Positions 12,227 through 24,794 of a stretch of DNA of 64,000 nt are shown here, piece after piece (the first letter of the stretch is position 1; each line of letters opens with the position of its first letter). This stretch comes from Dillenia suffruticosa (lineage: Eukaryota > Streptophyta > Magnoliopsida > Dilleniales > Dilleniaceae). The notes beneath the pieces are model-generated. The model had not been told where the DNA came from. It was given only the letters and a program-made list of their open reading frames with translations, and did no database searches. The position numbers and the translations under genes are program-made. Location: contig JAVTVX010000034.1 in the NCBI GenBank assembly GCA_033439265.1, forward strand, positions 17,622,501 through 17,686,500, given 5' to 3'.

Positions 12227-13455
12227 CACATGAAGGCATTTTACATACGTCACAAGACCGCAACTTATGCAATCTATTATATCACCCAATTGGACTTTCA
12301 TATAGGATTGGGCATCTTACGGCCAATGAGTACGCCTGCATAGAAAAACTTCTCGACACACTTGTTAGGATGATGAAGGCATCATCATTAGTATAAACAG
12401 AATTCGCTGTACCCCATACTCAATGCATTTACATCCATCGAGCCACTTTCCTCATCAAAAGTGATCCCCAATTATTTGTTCGACTATATATTCACTGTTA
12501 TGCTTAAATCAAAACATGGATTAATATAACTGGTCGACCTATGAGTACAACACAATGATATAATATCTATTGGCCTTTTTTCCCCAAACTCGAATCTATC
12601 GGCTCAATTCAACTGCTTTTCTATACCTACCCCTTAGACTTCAATTTATCTTCCTGGCCATAGGTAAACAGACTAAAGTAGCAATACTGAACCAAAACTT
12701 CTAGAAACAGATGAAAGTAATAAGGGTACAAAAGATCTCACCTAATGCATCTCAGGTCTTACACAGTGGGAACGGGGATCATAATTAAACTATTATCGCA
12801 AATAATAGTTCCCACTGTCCCATGGTCGTCTCATCACACGTGACATGAAACACGTGTCACAGTGTTATTCCCCCATCTCTCAAAGGGCATATGTTAGATT
12901 TCTTTAATATTGTGCAGGTATGGGACTCAGTATACACATAAGAGTTTATCCAAAATCTCAGAGAGAGTATCTTAAAGACAATATCACTAATTGTAGGTGA
13001 TATTTGAGATCTTAAACCTGGCTACTTACAAACAACATGGATGTGGGTATTTTCATGTCGATCATATCGCACATGACCTCATCCTGAACACATATCAAGA
13101 TGACTTATGTTCTAGCAGGGCTACTCATAAAGCCTCTTACAACTAGAAACCGTCTCATCTCCACTCACTCAGAGCTGGAGGTGGTCACTCGTGTGAGAGA
13201 GTCGACCACGCCTGCTTGATACATCTTTTATCACAAAATACCATAATATATGATAATAAATAAGTGCAAGAAAAATCAACTTGTGACTTGATGATGCACG
13301 CATGTCATATATTCCAGTAAGTATAAAAAATAGTACATAGTGAGAAATGTCAAAGTACACTAAACCCAATAATTCCTAGTCTCACAAAGGAATCTCTCAC
13401 AATGGGTTTTTCGAATGGATCAACCTCGATACTATTTGTAAAGTGTACTTAGTTA

Positions 13456-13701
13456 TCACAACACCCTTTTCGGAGATGTCTCTAATAAAGCGGTATTCGG
13501 TATCAATGTGTTTGGTTTTGCTATAACATTTAGGATCTCGGTTGTTGGCAATGACGGTTTGATTATCACAATAATCATCACTGACCTTTCACTATCTGCC
13601 ACAACCCCTAAGTCTTTTAGAAATTTCTGGAACCAAATGCTCTCCTGAACTGTTACTGAGCATACCACAAGCTTATTCTTTATTATAGATAGAGTATACA
13701 A
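13456..13701 (-). pseudogene. Copia RNase H remnant
   Basis: The 81-residue frame holds VQESIWFQKFLKDLGV, which fits the copia RNase H region (consensus of the type EAIWLRRFLKDL), and further on KPNTLIPNTALLETSPKRVL, which fits the C-terminal stretch around SKTKHIDIRYHFIRD shifted and mutated. Position just upstream of the polypurine tract agrees. The frame is an internal fragment with no genuine start. Confidence 0.75.
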
Positions 13702-13943
13702 ATTTACTTCTTACTGCTCTAAGAAGATAAAACCTGATATCAGTTTGTGTTCATTCAGATCGTTACTCCTAGTTGGTGTCTGAACACCTAACAAAAACGT
13801 AAATCATCTCCTTCGTAACACATGGGGAGGTCCACAATTCTCATGAGATATCTCAGAATCCTTTTTTTACTACTCTACAGTGATCCCTTCTAGGATTCAA
13901 TTAATACCTATTTACCAGACCGACTACAAAACTAAACATCTGG

Positions 13944-14895
13944 TCATGTACGCCTCATCGCATACATTAGACTGTACATTGCACATGTATACCTCATCAC
14001 ATACACTAGAATGTACATTGCACTGGAATAAGGGATTCTGCTCATCTCCCTTATTTCTTCATAAATTTTAGGGCATATATCAAGAATCAGGTTTTCACCT
14101 TTAGCGATAGAGTATATATTACGTTTCATCGCTCATCTCAAAATGCTCAAGAATTTACCTGATGTAAAACTCTTGTTAAAGAGTCAACACCATTCTAAAT
14201 GGATCCCTCTAGATCCAAATTCAGAGAATAAACTAAAACCTCTCCCATGAATAATAACTATGTTACAATGGTCATTGGATACTTTCTATTATTCCCGACC
14301 AACAGAAATGTTACCCACATATGAGAACATGATCATAAAAGAGTTATCGGGACGTATCAGATAGACACAATGATCCTACTCATCATTACAAAAATATAAG
14401 ATATTACTACATCGTGAAATCTTAGGTACCACTATATGGATGATGGCTTAAGGTCGTATGTTGATTGCTAAAATTAATATATCTTATCCACCGATCTACT
14501 ATCTACTAGAATAAACCCAGAGAGATGCTCCATGTAAATCGCCTCATCTAGACTTCCATTACGGAAAGCGGTCTCTATATCCATGTGGTATAACTCCAGA
14601 TCTATGTTCGTGACAATCGTTAAAAGATAAACAGATCGAGATAAATTAGACTACGACTTCTCGATAGTCCATCCCTCAGTCTAAGTGTAAACCTTGGTTA
14701 CTAGACGGGTTATATACCTCTTCATCGATCCATTGACATTTCTTTTGACCATGAGAACCTACTTGTTCCCAATAGTCCTTTTGCCTTTAGGCAAATCAAC
14801 TAGGTACCAGACCCCGTTGATTCTTATCAACTCATTCTCATCATTTATAGCCTTCAACAAACAGTCTTTCGTAGAACCCTTGAGAGCCTTGTGAA
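13944..14895 (-). pseudogene. Copia reverse transcriptase remnant
   Basis: The N-terminal part (14895-14691) reads NGVWYLVDLPKGKRTIGNK, then a stop where the family has Trp. At about 14620-14540 LELYHMDIETAFRNGSLDEA keeps the first catalytic Asp (family motif MDVKTAFLNG). Further on the YVDD catalytic box is replaced by a sequence reading MWVTFLL, so the two key Asp are gone. Near the end CPKIYEEIREMSRIPYSSA matches the family, followed by a 39-base in-frame duplication. At least four stops are present. Inactive. Confidence 0.85.
13945..14022. repeat. 39-base tandem duplication inside the RT remnant
   Basis: Copies 13945-13983 and 13984-14022 both begin CATGTA and end TGTACATTGCA. They differ at several positions. 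On the - strand the duplication repeats 13 codons around the SLMYAM motif in frame. Confidence 0.9.
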
Positions 14896-14986
14896 CCATT
14901 TTAGATTTCTTATCATCCTCAAGAGTCACAATGAGGAGCTCACCCTCAATTGGGAAGCGACGTTTAAGTACGCATTCTCGATGCTC

Positions 14987-15307
14987 TTATGAGGAGAAAA
15001 AAATCCTTACCTCTTGATGGATCGCTCCCACTGAGATCAAGATTCGTAATAGATTCTTGTATCCTGACGCTAGGCTCCCCGAGCCACTAGGCTCATCTAT
15101 CTCATAGAGGGTAAGGTCCAAATTGATTTCACCTCTTTTAGGAAAATTATTCTCAAGGAATGTGGTATTATGAGGCTCAATCTTGAATATAGTGTCGTCC
15201 ATATGTTCCCCTAAGAACACATATTTTCTTGCGGGCCTAACTTGCCGTGTAAGTATGAGAAATCGTGGCACAACCGAGATACAGTTGAGGACGTAGGCTA
15301 CAGTCAA
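14987..15307 (-). pseudogene. Copia integrase C-terminal remnant
   Basis: The frame begins near AYVLNCISVV, matching the AYILNRVPSKSV region after the integrase core, and continues through VFLGEHMDD and FKIEPHNTTFLENNFPKRGE, matching the family's FLENxFPxxGE stretch. Residues between these motifs are missing or out of frame. Confidence 0.78.
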
Positions 15308-15596
15308 TAAAACATCTCCCTAATGAGAGATGAACATATTGATCTGCGCCGTCATAAACTTCACAATTTCTAACAAAAGTTTTATTCTTTATCTCGGCTA
15401 CTACGTTCTACTGAGAAATAGCAGGAATGGTCAGTAATCTTATAATACTCTTCTCAAAACAGAGTTCCCTGTGTAGTTTAGACGAATACTCTCACCCTCG
15501 ATTAGCTTTGAGAGTCTCCACTCTCAAAGTTTAACTAATTTTCAATCTCGCTAATGAACCTCTTGAAGCATTCCGATACTTCAAACTTGAGTGAGA

Positions 15597-15842
15597 TCAA
15601 TTAGATGAATGAAAACGCATGTAAGCATCTATGAGTATCATAATGTACACATCTCCGTTTCTTGCTCTCATGCTCATAAGGCCACAAAAATCACTGTGGA
15701 CCAATTGCAATTGAGTCCCAGCTCTCATTGCTTTGTCAAATAGTTTTCTTGTCGTTTTGTCGACCGGACAAAACTCACATACTGACAACTCGAATTTGGT
15801 CAGCAGGTCTAAAAAATCACTCGCTGCAAACCAATTCATCAT
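15597..15842 (-). pseudogene. Copia GAG-pre-integrase and integrase core remnant
   Basis: CEFCPVDKTTRKLF fits the zinc-binding CxxCxxGKxxRxxF end of the pre-integrase domain. LQLVHSDFCGLMSMRARNGD fits the integrase core start (HTDxCGPMSTxSxGG), with the first catalytic Asp kept, and IMILIDAYMRF fits the second Asp region (FITFTDDYSR). The frame then breaks off. Confidence 0.85.
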
Positions 15843-16479
15843 CTCTTGCCTTATGTATCTAAGTCAACTATGCCACTCATTTACATCATCATCTACGCAA
15901 TCAGATGTAAAAACAACAAAAGAATGACAAGCAACCATTAGAAAGAGTAGCGCCCAGTGCATACTAACCATCATAGGTTAAAACCAGAACAAATCAAAAT
16001 GGTGTCGTACTAAAAAAAAAGATGATTTTCTTGCATATCCTAAGCAATCTTAGACAAGGTACCAAAATTAAAATTCCGTCAAATGCTTAGAGCATAAAGA
16101 ACGTCATAATAAGTGCCGGTCCCTCTAACGACGACAAATGCTCCGTCCCTGACGTAAATCCTCATGAATTTACAATCAACAAGGGAAAGAAATCAGTGAG
16201 CATCACAATATCAACACACGTAAAGAAGAAGGACATTCTTTCCCCTCGTCACACTTACGAGTGAAATGACCAAGTCTATCTCAGCGTAGTACTTTGTATT
16301 AGTCTTATTAAACTCCTTCTTCCTGCGGTTTTGTACCTTGTTGTCGGTTTTTTTTAGAAAGTTTTATTGCCTAGATCTAGAGTTTTCTTCACATGCTTAT
16401 ATTGGTGGCTTGATGCCATGGGAGTTCTTTCTCAAGTCCACTTCATAAGCATGACTCGAGTGTGATCTACTCGCCTCTA

Positions 16480-16940
16480 GGCGCTCCTCCTCGAGCTGAT
16501 AAGTTTTCATGGTTTCCCATGAATCAAGAAAAAACTAGACGACACCTAGTACCTGAATACCATCAGAAATTGGCTCGTCCAAATTCCTCAATGCGGTGAT
16601 CATACTCGACATTTGAATCAAATGTTGCATCATTATATGATCAACCCTTTTCTTCTGCATCCTCACACTAGGAGCTAAAGAGAGCAACACAATGCTCTTA
16701 TAGGCCGAGCTTAACTGACATATCAGTAGGATATCGCTCGTAGAACGAGATCAAGTTATCGTGCATGTGACTGATAAGGATTACCCTAACTTGATAATTC
16801 TTTTCTTCTATGCACAATAGACCTCCTTATCTCGTCTATCTTGAGGTACGGTGCCCTCCTTGGGGCCTACCATCTCGTGCATCAAAATCTCAAATAGATT
16901 TTGCTTCTTGAGAATAAACCGAATCTATCAGTGTGAAAAC
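16480..16940 (-). pseudogene. Copia gag remnant
   Basis: Between stops the - strand encodes NLDEPISDGIQVLG and, after a stop, FLDSWETMKTY, which resemble the gag segment with the motif LPxSWxxMK in copia polyproteins. Around 16850-16930 it encodes KQNLFEILMHEMVG. No zinc knuckle was recognised. Strongly decayed; assignment rests on the one motif and on the position upstream of integrase. Confidence 0.55.
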
Positions 16941-17996
16941 TTGCAAATCATATCATTCGGTTTGCTCTCCTTGCAAAAATCTAATACGATAGTTCTCAAT
17001 GCAGTAAGAGAGACATTTGTGTGCCCTACGAATCAATAAGTCCAAAATGATTCGAATATAGACCCCAAAGTGAGCGTATGAGTCAACAGACACCATATAC
17101 CATGACATGGAATCGCATCTCACCATTCGGATTTTGATTCGGTACACAAAAACCCAAAAAAATTCACAAATTGGAGGTAGAACCTCAGAAAATTGAAAAA
17201 AAATTCAATTCAAGCAACCAGACGAGCCACCAGGGCCAATGCGAGCCGCTACACGTCTACGGCATGCCTCCACGTGCTGGCAGCCGCCTGGAGCATGCGC
17301 CAGATGCGTAGTGCGCCTCACATGTGCTGCTACACACCTGGCACAACTAAGTTTACGCATGCCCTCATGCGCTTTCATGCGTTGAGCCGTGTCGGTATGA
17401 GGGTCCGATTCGGGTTAGGTTCCGACCCGAACGGGCACTTACTTCTTCATGCGCCTGGCTCGCGCATGAAGTGCACACACCCTCTGCTTGACTTTTGACG
17501 TACCTCAGCACGCGTGAGACGAACATGCCTACGGGTCTGGGACGGGTCTTCTTCGCCCGACGGGTCTTTTGACCCGGTTGTCGAAAAACTCATTTTCGGA
17601 CAGTTTTTCTCTCATTTTTCTATTGGAAAAAATTACAAGTTATCTTCCAAACATCCTACACTTGATTTTATAAGGATTTATATCCAAAAATGTCAAATCT
17701 ATGCCACCTAGTCACGGCCCTCCATGACTAAATGGAAATCCCAATTTTTGGCATCCGAAACTCATAACAAAACACATGAAATGTAGATCAGGATGCAAAG
17801 AACACACATAAACCATTTTCATGCATCGATCTGCCCTCTAAAGCCATAGATCTAAGGTTTTAAAATCCATACGGTTGTAAATTTTGACCAGACTTTTCAT
17901 GGCCTAAACATACTCCGTAAGTAAATAAATTTGGAATTTATCGGGAAATACCTCAATGGGGTCGGTCTAAAAAAATCCAACGGACCCACGGTATCC

Positions 17997-18370
17997 CTCG
18001 AATGGATTGCCGATCGGGATGGTAATCACGGGATCAAACTACCACCGCAAATCCATGATGCCTCAACCTAAATCCGTTCATTCCTTTGACGAGGGAGATT
18101 TTCCTACGTGAAAATCTCTTACCCTCATGGTGTTTTTCTCTCTCTCAAGAGAGATGTGTGCATAGAAACCAGTACACTCCTTTTTGGCCTACTGTTTTCA
18201 CCAAATTGGAGAGCAAGCCATTCATTGACGTTAGGCATACACACTAGGTTAATTAGGGTCCCTTAAAGAGTGGTTATCATGTGGTCAATGGGATAGTAAA
18301 TGGGATAATGGGAGTTACCCCATTATCCCATAATTACCAAAATGCCACATCATGGGCATAAAAACCAACA
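17997..18370 (-). repeat. Copia 5' LTR
   Basis: Direct-repeat partner of 11845-12215. On the + strand it ends GGGCATAAAAACCAACA and then runs directly into array sequence (AAGAGTTAGAAGCTTTTAAA). Confidence 0.82.
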
Positions 18371-18578
18371 ATACTGTAAGAGTTAGAAGCTTTTAAATGC
18401 TAATGTTTGGAATTCTATTGATTATAAACGAGGATGAAAATGATTAAAACAAATTATGCGACATTTGATTTGAGCATTCAACCCCCAACTATGTCGATGA
18501 AATTTGTTAAATAGAAATTCCAGTAATTCGTACTTTTATTTTAATAAGTGAGGCATTAGAGAAAGACATTCAATAAGA

Positions 18579-18652
18579 GGCTTATTAGCTTAGTTGGTTA
18601 GAGCGTTGTACTAATAACGCGAAGGTCGCAGGTTCGAGACCTACATGGGCCA
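18579..18652 (+). tRNA. tRNA-Ile (AAT), decayed copy
   Basis: Anticodon AAT kept. Changes: GGCTTAT acceptor (T.G wobble), GCTT D stem (wobble), TTGTA anticodon stem with A31xC39, and CCTAC in the T stem giving C50xA64. First copy after the transposon block; probably a pseudogene. Confidence 0.7.
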
Positions 18653-19860
18653 TTTTCATATCCTTTAGAACTTATTGAGGTACTTTGGTAGTTGTGGCCT
18701 TCATTTTAGGGAATTTATAAGAAACTATGTTTCCAAGTCCTTCGTAGGTGCGGCCTTCTTTTTAGAGAATTATTTGAAACTTTTTTTCCATCCAAGTCCC
18801 TTCAATCCCTGTTACCGTGCTTCAGAATATGAGCCTTTTCTCTCCAAACTTACAGGTCATCCCACTTGTTACTTGCTTGGCCCAAACATCACTAACTCTC
18901 TATTATTAGTAATGAGAAACCAAATAAGTATCTAACTAAATAAAAAAACTATATATTTCAATTATTTTTGAAGCACTACTAAACATTTTTTTCATCAACT
19001 ACACCAAGTGATCTTCTTCATTATTGCTTATAAATAATATCTTCTTTCTTTTTCTTTTCTCCCTTGTCTTAATTATTCAAAGTGGTCACTTTCTTCGCTT
19101 TTCTTTGTGGATGTTCAATGCCATACCAATAAATATCACAAAATAGTCTTTATACCCTTTATTGATAGTATCATCTATGGAATAATTGCTTAATTCAACA
19201 AAGAGATCACTTATTAAATGAAAGTAACATTTATTTGGGTTTATAGATTGATATATTTTATTTCATTTCTTTCAATTTTGTTTCTAACTTTTTGATTGAA
19301 AGTAAGTTGTTACGAGTCCGTAATGGAAAGTAAAAATCATGCATGGAAAAAATGGTATTTTTTTTTTCAAAATCTTTATTATGTGTTCAATTTAGAAGTC
19401 GGATAGGTTCAGAAGATTGTATTACTATAGCGATTCATATGCTTAGTCATTCTTTTAGTATTCAGATAAAGATATAATGCCACTACATGTAGAAAACATA
19501 CACAGGTTTAGCATTCTCCTTCAGAAACCAATGGACAGCAAGTACCTGGTTGCCTTCTACTTGTAAAAACTAGACACCTTTCTGATAACAACACCAATGG
19601 CATAGTTCCCTAGAAATCTGGCTACCCAGCATAGGAATATGAGTTATCTCATAACAAAAGAGTTAGAAAAGCTTTTAAATACTAATGTTTGGAATTCTAT
19701 CGATTATAAAAGAGGATGAAAATGATTAAAATAAATTAAGTGACATTTGATTTAAGTATTCAACCCCCAACTATGTTGACGAAAATTTTCAAATAGCAAT
19801 TCCAGTAATTAGCACTTTTATTTTAATAAGTGAGGCATTAGAGAAAGACATTCAAAAAGA

Positions 19861-19934
19861 GGCCTATTAGATTAGTTGGTTAGAGCGTCGTACTAATAAC
19901 TCAAAGGTTGTAGGTTTGAGACCTACATGCTCTA
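19861..19934 (+). pseudogene. tRNA-Ile (AAT) pseudogene
   Basis: D stem GATT instead of GCTC, anticodon stem TCGTA/CTCAA, T-loop TTTGAGA without C56, and a 3' acceptor strand ATGCTCT that no longer pairs with GGCCTAT at several positions. Anticodon triplet still AAT. Both internal promoter boxes are damaged. Confidence 0.8.
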
Positions 19935-21190
19935 TTTTCGTATCGTTTAGAATTTATTGAGGTGCTTTGGTAGTCGTGGCCTTCTTTTTAAGGAATTTAT
20001 AAGAAACTTTGTTTCCAAGTCCTTGGTAGGTGCGGCCTTCTTTTTAGAGAATTATTTGAAACTTTGTTTCCATCCAAGTCCCTTCAATCCCCGTTACCGT
20101 GCTTGAGAATATGAGTCTTTTCTCTCCAAACTTACACGTCAGCCCACTTGTTACTTGTTTTGGTCCAGACGTCACTAACTCTCTACTATTAGTATTGAGA
20201 AACCAAATGAGTATCAAACTAAATGAAAATTAGTATATATTTCAATAATTTTTGAAGCACTGCTAAACATTTTTTTTGTCAGCTGTATCGAGTGATCTTC
20301 CTCATTATTGCTTATAAATAATATCTCCTTTCTTTTTCTTTTCTCTCTTGTCTTAATTATTCAAAGTGGTCACTTTCTTTGCTTTTCTTTGTGGATGTTC
20401 AAAACCATATCAATAAATATCACAAAATAGTCTTTATACCCATCATTGATAGTATCTTTTGTGGAATATTTGCTTAATTCAACAAAGAGATAACTTATTA
20501 AATGAAAGCAAAATTTATTCTGGTTTATCAGTTGATATATTTTATTTCCTTTATTTCAATTTTGTTTCTAACTTTTAGATCGAGAGTAAGTTGTTATGAG
20601 TCCGTAATGGAAAGTATAATCTTGGCCTCGAGTTTTTATATTTTATAATATTTAAGAACTCAAATATCATGCATGGAAAAAATGGTTTTTTTTTTTCAAA
20701 ATTTGTATTACGTGTTCAATTTAGAAGTCGGCTAGGCTCAAAAGATAGTATCACTGTAGTGATTCATATGCGTAGTCATTCTTTTAGTATTCAGATAAAG
20801 ATAAAATGCCATTACATGTAGAAAACGTACACAAGTTTAGCATTCTCCTTTAGAAACCCGTGGACAGCAAGTACCTAGTTGCCTTCTACTTATGAAAACC
20901 ATATACCTTTCTCATATCTTTACCAATGGCACAGTTCCCTAGAAATCCCAGCTACCCAGCATAAGAATATGAGTCATTTCATACCAAAAGAGTTAGAAAA
21001 GCTTTTAAATACTAATGTTTGGAATTCTATCAATTATAAAAGATGATGAAAATCCTTAAAACAAATTAAGCGACATTTGATTTGAACATTCAACTCCAAA
21101 CTATGTTGAGGAAATTTGTCAAACCGGAATTCCTGTAATTAGTACTTTTATTTTAAAAAGTATGGCATGATAGAAAGACATTCAACAAGA

Positions 21191-21264
21191 GGCCTATTAG
21201 CTCAGTTGGTTAGAGCGTCGTGCTAATAACGCGAAGGTCGCAGGTTCGAGACCTGCATGGGCCA
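21191..21264 (+). tRNA. tRNA-Ile (AAT), intact
   Basis: Reference copy for the array. 74 bases, discriminator A encoded, no CCA. Acceptor GGCCTAT/ATGGGCC (one T.G pair), D stem GCTC/GAGC with loop AGTTGGTTA that keeps G18G19, anticodon stem TCGTG/CGCGA with loop CTAATAA, T stem GCAGG/CCTGC with loop TTCGAGA. The anticodon AAT, with A34 normally changed to inosine, reads the isoleucine codons. Upstream is CAACAAGA, the plant Pol III CAA context; TTTT lies two bases after the gene. Seven other copies in the window are identical. Confidence 0.97.
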
Positions 21265-22349
21265 CTTTTGTATCCTTTAGAAATTATTGAGGTGCTTCGG
21301 TAGTTGTGGCCTTCTTTTTAGATAATTTATATGAAACTTTGTTTCCAAGTACTTGGTAGGTGCGGCCTTCTTTTTAGCGAATTATATGAAACTTTGTTTC
21401 CAACCAAGTCTCTTATATCCCCATTACCGTGCCTCAGAATTTGAGACTTTTCTCTCCAAACTTACACGTCAGCCTACTTGTTACTTGCTTGGCCCAGACG
21501 TCACTTCATTATTGCTTATAATACTTTCTTCTTTCTCTTTCTTTTTTCTCTTGTCTTAATAATTCAAAGTGTGGTCACTCTATTTGCGTTTCTGTGTGGA
21601 TGTTCAATACCATATCAATAAATATCACAAAATAGTCTTTATACCCTTCATTGATAGTATCTTTTGTGGAATATTTGCTTAATTCAACAAAGAGATAACT
21701 TATTAAATGAAAGCAAAATTTATTCTGGTTTATCAGTTGATATATTTTATTTCCTTTATTTCAACTTTGTTTCTAACTTTTAGATCGAGAGTAAGTTGTT
21801 ACGAGTCCGTAATGGAAAGTATAATCTTGGCCTCGAGTTTTTATATTTTATAATATTTAAGAACTCAAATATCATGCATGGAAAAAATGGTTTTTTTTTT
21901 TCAAAATTTGTATTACGTGTTCAATTTAGAAGTCGGCTAGGCTCAAAAGATAGTATCACTATAGTGATTCATATGCATAGTCATTCTTTTAGTATTCAGA
22001 TAAAGATAAAATGCCATTAAATGTAGAAAACGTACACAAGTTTAGCATTCTCCTTTAGAAACCAGTGGACAGCAAGTACCTGGTTGCCTTCTACTTATGA
22101 AAACCATAAACCTTTCTCATATCTATACCAATGGCACAGTTCCCTAGAAATCCCAGCTACCCAGCATAAGAATATGAGCCATTTCATACCAAAAGAGTTA
22201 GAAAAGCTTTTAAATACTAATGTTTGGAATTCTATCAATTATAAAAGATGATGAAAATCCTTAAAACAAATTAAGCGACATTTGATTTGAGCATTCAACT
22301 CCAAACTATGTTGAGGAAATTTGTCAAACAGGAATTCCAGTAATTAGTA

Positions 22350-22395
22350 CTTTTATTTTAAAAAGTATGGCATTATAGAAAGACATTCAACAAGA
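22350..22395 (+). promoter_or_regulatory. Pol III upstream region of tRNA-Ile (representative)
   Basis: AT-rich TTTTATTTTAAAA and CATTATAG lie 18-45 bases before the gene, and CATTCAACAAGA directly before it. TATA-like sequence around -30 and CAA near the start site are the known features of plant tRNA genes. The same arrangement precedes all copies in this array. Confidence 0.6.
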
Positions 22396-22469
22396 GGCCT
22401 ATTAGCTCAGTTGGTTAGAGCGTCGTGCTAATAACGCGAAGGTCGCAGGTTCGAGACCTGCATGGGCCA
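22396..22469 (+). tRNA. tRNA-Ile (AAT), intact
   Basis: Identical to the copy at 21191. Unit B of the first higher-order repeat. A run of five T follows directly. Confidence 0.97.
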
Positions 22470-22474
22470 TTTTT
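22470..22474 (+). terminator. Pol III terminator of tRNA-Ile
   Basis: TTTTT starts at the base after the discriminator A; the other units have TTTT at the same place. Confidence 0.8.
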
Positions 22475-23597
22475 GTCTCCTTTAGAAATTATTGAGGTGC
22501 TTCGGTAGTTGTGGCCTTCTTTTTAAATAATTTATATGAAACTTTGTTTCCAAGTACTTGGTAGGTGCGGCATTCTTTTTAGCGAATTATATGAAACTTT
22601 GTTTCCAACCAAGTCTCTTATATCCCCTTTACCGTGCCTCAGAATTTGAGACTTTTCTCTCCAAACTTACACGTCAGCCTACTTGTTACTTGCTTGGCCC
22701 AGACGTCAGTTCATTATTGCTTATAATACTTTCTTCTTTCTCTTTCTTTTTTCTCGTCTTAATAATTCAAAGTGTGGTCACTCTATTTGCTTTTCTTTGT
22801 GGATGTTCAATACCATATCAATAAATATCACAAAATAGTCTTTATACCCTTCATTGATAGTATCTTTTGTGGAATATTTGCTTGATTCAACAAAGAGATA
22901 ACTTATTAAATGAAAGCAAAATTTATTCTGGTTTATCAGTTGATATATTTTATTTCCTTTATTTCAACTTTGTTTCTAACTTTTAGATCGAGAGTAAGTT
23001 GTTACGAGTCCGTAATGGAAAGTATAATCTTGGCCTCGAGTTTTTATAATTTATAATATTTAAGAACTCAAATATCATGCTTGGAAAAAATGGTTTTTTT
23101 TTTCAAAATTTGTATTACGTGTTCAATTTAGAAGTCGGCTAGGCTCAAAAGATAGTATCACTATAGTGATTCATATGCGTAGTCATTCTTTTAGTATTCA
23201 GATAACGATAAAATGCCATTACATGTAGAAAACGTACACAAGTTTAGCATTCTCCTTTAGAAACCCGTGGACAGCAAGTACCTGGTTGCCTTCTACTTAT
23301 GAAAACCATATACCTTTCTCATATCTATATGAATGGCACAGTTCCCTAGAAATCCCAGCTACCCAGCATAAGAATATGAGCCATTTCACACCAAAAGAGT
23401 TAGAAAAGCTTTTAAATACTAATGTTTGGAATTCTATCAATTATAAAAGATGATGAAAATCCTTAAAACAAATTAAGCGACATTTGATTTGAGCATTCAA
23501 CTCCAAACTATGTTGAGGAAATTTGTCAAGCAGGAATTCCAGTAATTAGTACTTTTATTTTAAAACGTATGGCATTATAGAAAGACATTCAACAAGA

Positions 23598-23671
23598 GGC
23601 CTATTAGCTCAGTTGGTTAGAGCGTCGTGCTAATAACGCGAAGGTCGCAGGTTCGAGACCTGCATGGGCCA
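23598..23671 (+). tRNA. tRNA-Ile (AAT), intact
   Basis: Identical to the copy at 21191. Unit C of the first higher-order repeat; TTTT follows. Confidence 0.97.
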
Positions 23672-24794
23672 TTTTCGTATCCTTTAGAAATTATTGAGGT
23701 GCTTCGGTAGCTTCTTTTTAGATAATTTATATGAAACTTTGTTTCCAAGTACTTGGTAGGTGCGGCCTTCTTTTTAGCGAATTATTTGAAACTTTGTTTC
23801 CAACCAAGTCTCTTATATCCCCATTACCGTGCCTCAGAATTTGAGACTTTTCTCTCCAAACTTACACGTCAGCCTACTTGTTACTTGCTTGGCCCAGACG
23901 TCAATTCATTATTGCTTGTAATACTTTCTTCTTTCTCTTTCTTTTTTCTCTTGTCTTAATAATTCAAAGTGTGGTCACTCTATTTGCTTTTCTTTGTGGA
24001 TGTTCAATACCATATCAATAAATATCACAAAATAGTCTTTATACCCTTCATTGATAGTATCTTTTGTGGAATATTTGCTTAATTCAACAAAGAGATAACT
24101 TATTAAATGAAAGCAAAATTTATTCTGGTTTATCACTTGATATATTTTATTTCCTTTATTTCAACTTTGTTTCTAACATTTAGATCGAGAGTAAGTTGTT
24201 ACGAGTCCGTAATGGAAAGTATAATCTTGGCCTCGAGTTTTTATATTTTATAATATTTAAGAACTCGAATATCATGCATGGAAAAAATGATTTTTTTTTT
24301 CAAAATTTGTATTACGTGTTCAATTTAGAAGTCGGCTAGGCTCAAAAGATAGTATCACTATAGTGATTCATATGCTTAGTCATTCTTTTAGTATTCAGAT
24401 AAAGATAAAATGCCATTAAATGTAGAAAACGTACACAAGTTTAGCATTCTCCTTTAGAAACCAGTGGACAGCAAGTACCTGGTTGCCTTCTACTTATGAA
24501 AACCATAAACCTTTCTCATATCTATACCAATGGCACAGTTCCCTAGAAATCCCAGCTACCCAGCATAAGAATATGAGCCATTTCATACCAAAAGAGTTAG
24601 AAAAGCTTTTAAATACTAATGTTTGGAATTCTATCAATTATAAAAGATGATGAAAATCCTTAAAACAAATTAAGCGACATTTGATTTGAGCATTCAACTC
24701 CAAACTATGTTGAGGAAATTTGTTAAACAGGAATTCCAGTAATTAGTACTTTTATTTTAAAAAGTATGGCATTATAGAAAGACATTCAACAAGA

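Larger units (their letters stand above)
11845..18370 (-). mobile_element. Degenerate Ty1/copia LTR retrotransposon
   Basis: On the - strand the order is 5' LTR (18370-17997), leader, gag remnant, integrase, reverse transcriptase, RNase H, polypurine tract, 3' LTR (12215-11845). Integrase before reverse transcriptase is the copia order. Every domain is broken by stops and frameshifts, so the element cannot move on its own. I did not find a tRNA primer-binding site next to the 5' LTR, so its LTR boundary may extend further left or the site is lost. Bases 12227-13455 and 15843-16480 are presumably element sequence too decayed to assign; 16941-17996 is leader-like sequence with no domain. At its right end the element abuts tRNA-Ile array sequence, so it probably inserted into that array. 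Confidence 0.88.

Noticed and set aside
21353..21559. 64-88 codon frame beginning VGAAFFLANYMKLCFQ downstream of each Ile gene
   Set aside because: In most units the apparent first codon is TTG (ACTTGGTAGG), not ATG; only a few units (for example 2503, 3829, 30971) have ATG. The frame starts inside the 56-base duplication and ends differently in long and short units. A frame surviving in diverged units is mildly curious but not enough to call a gene.
21796..22020. 74-76 codon frames MLRVRNGKYNLGLEF in some Ile spacers
   Set aside because: Not kept open in all units, no ATG in plant terms at the proposed start in several units, no domain.
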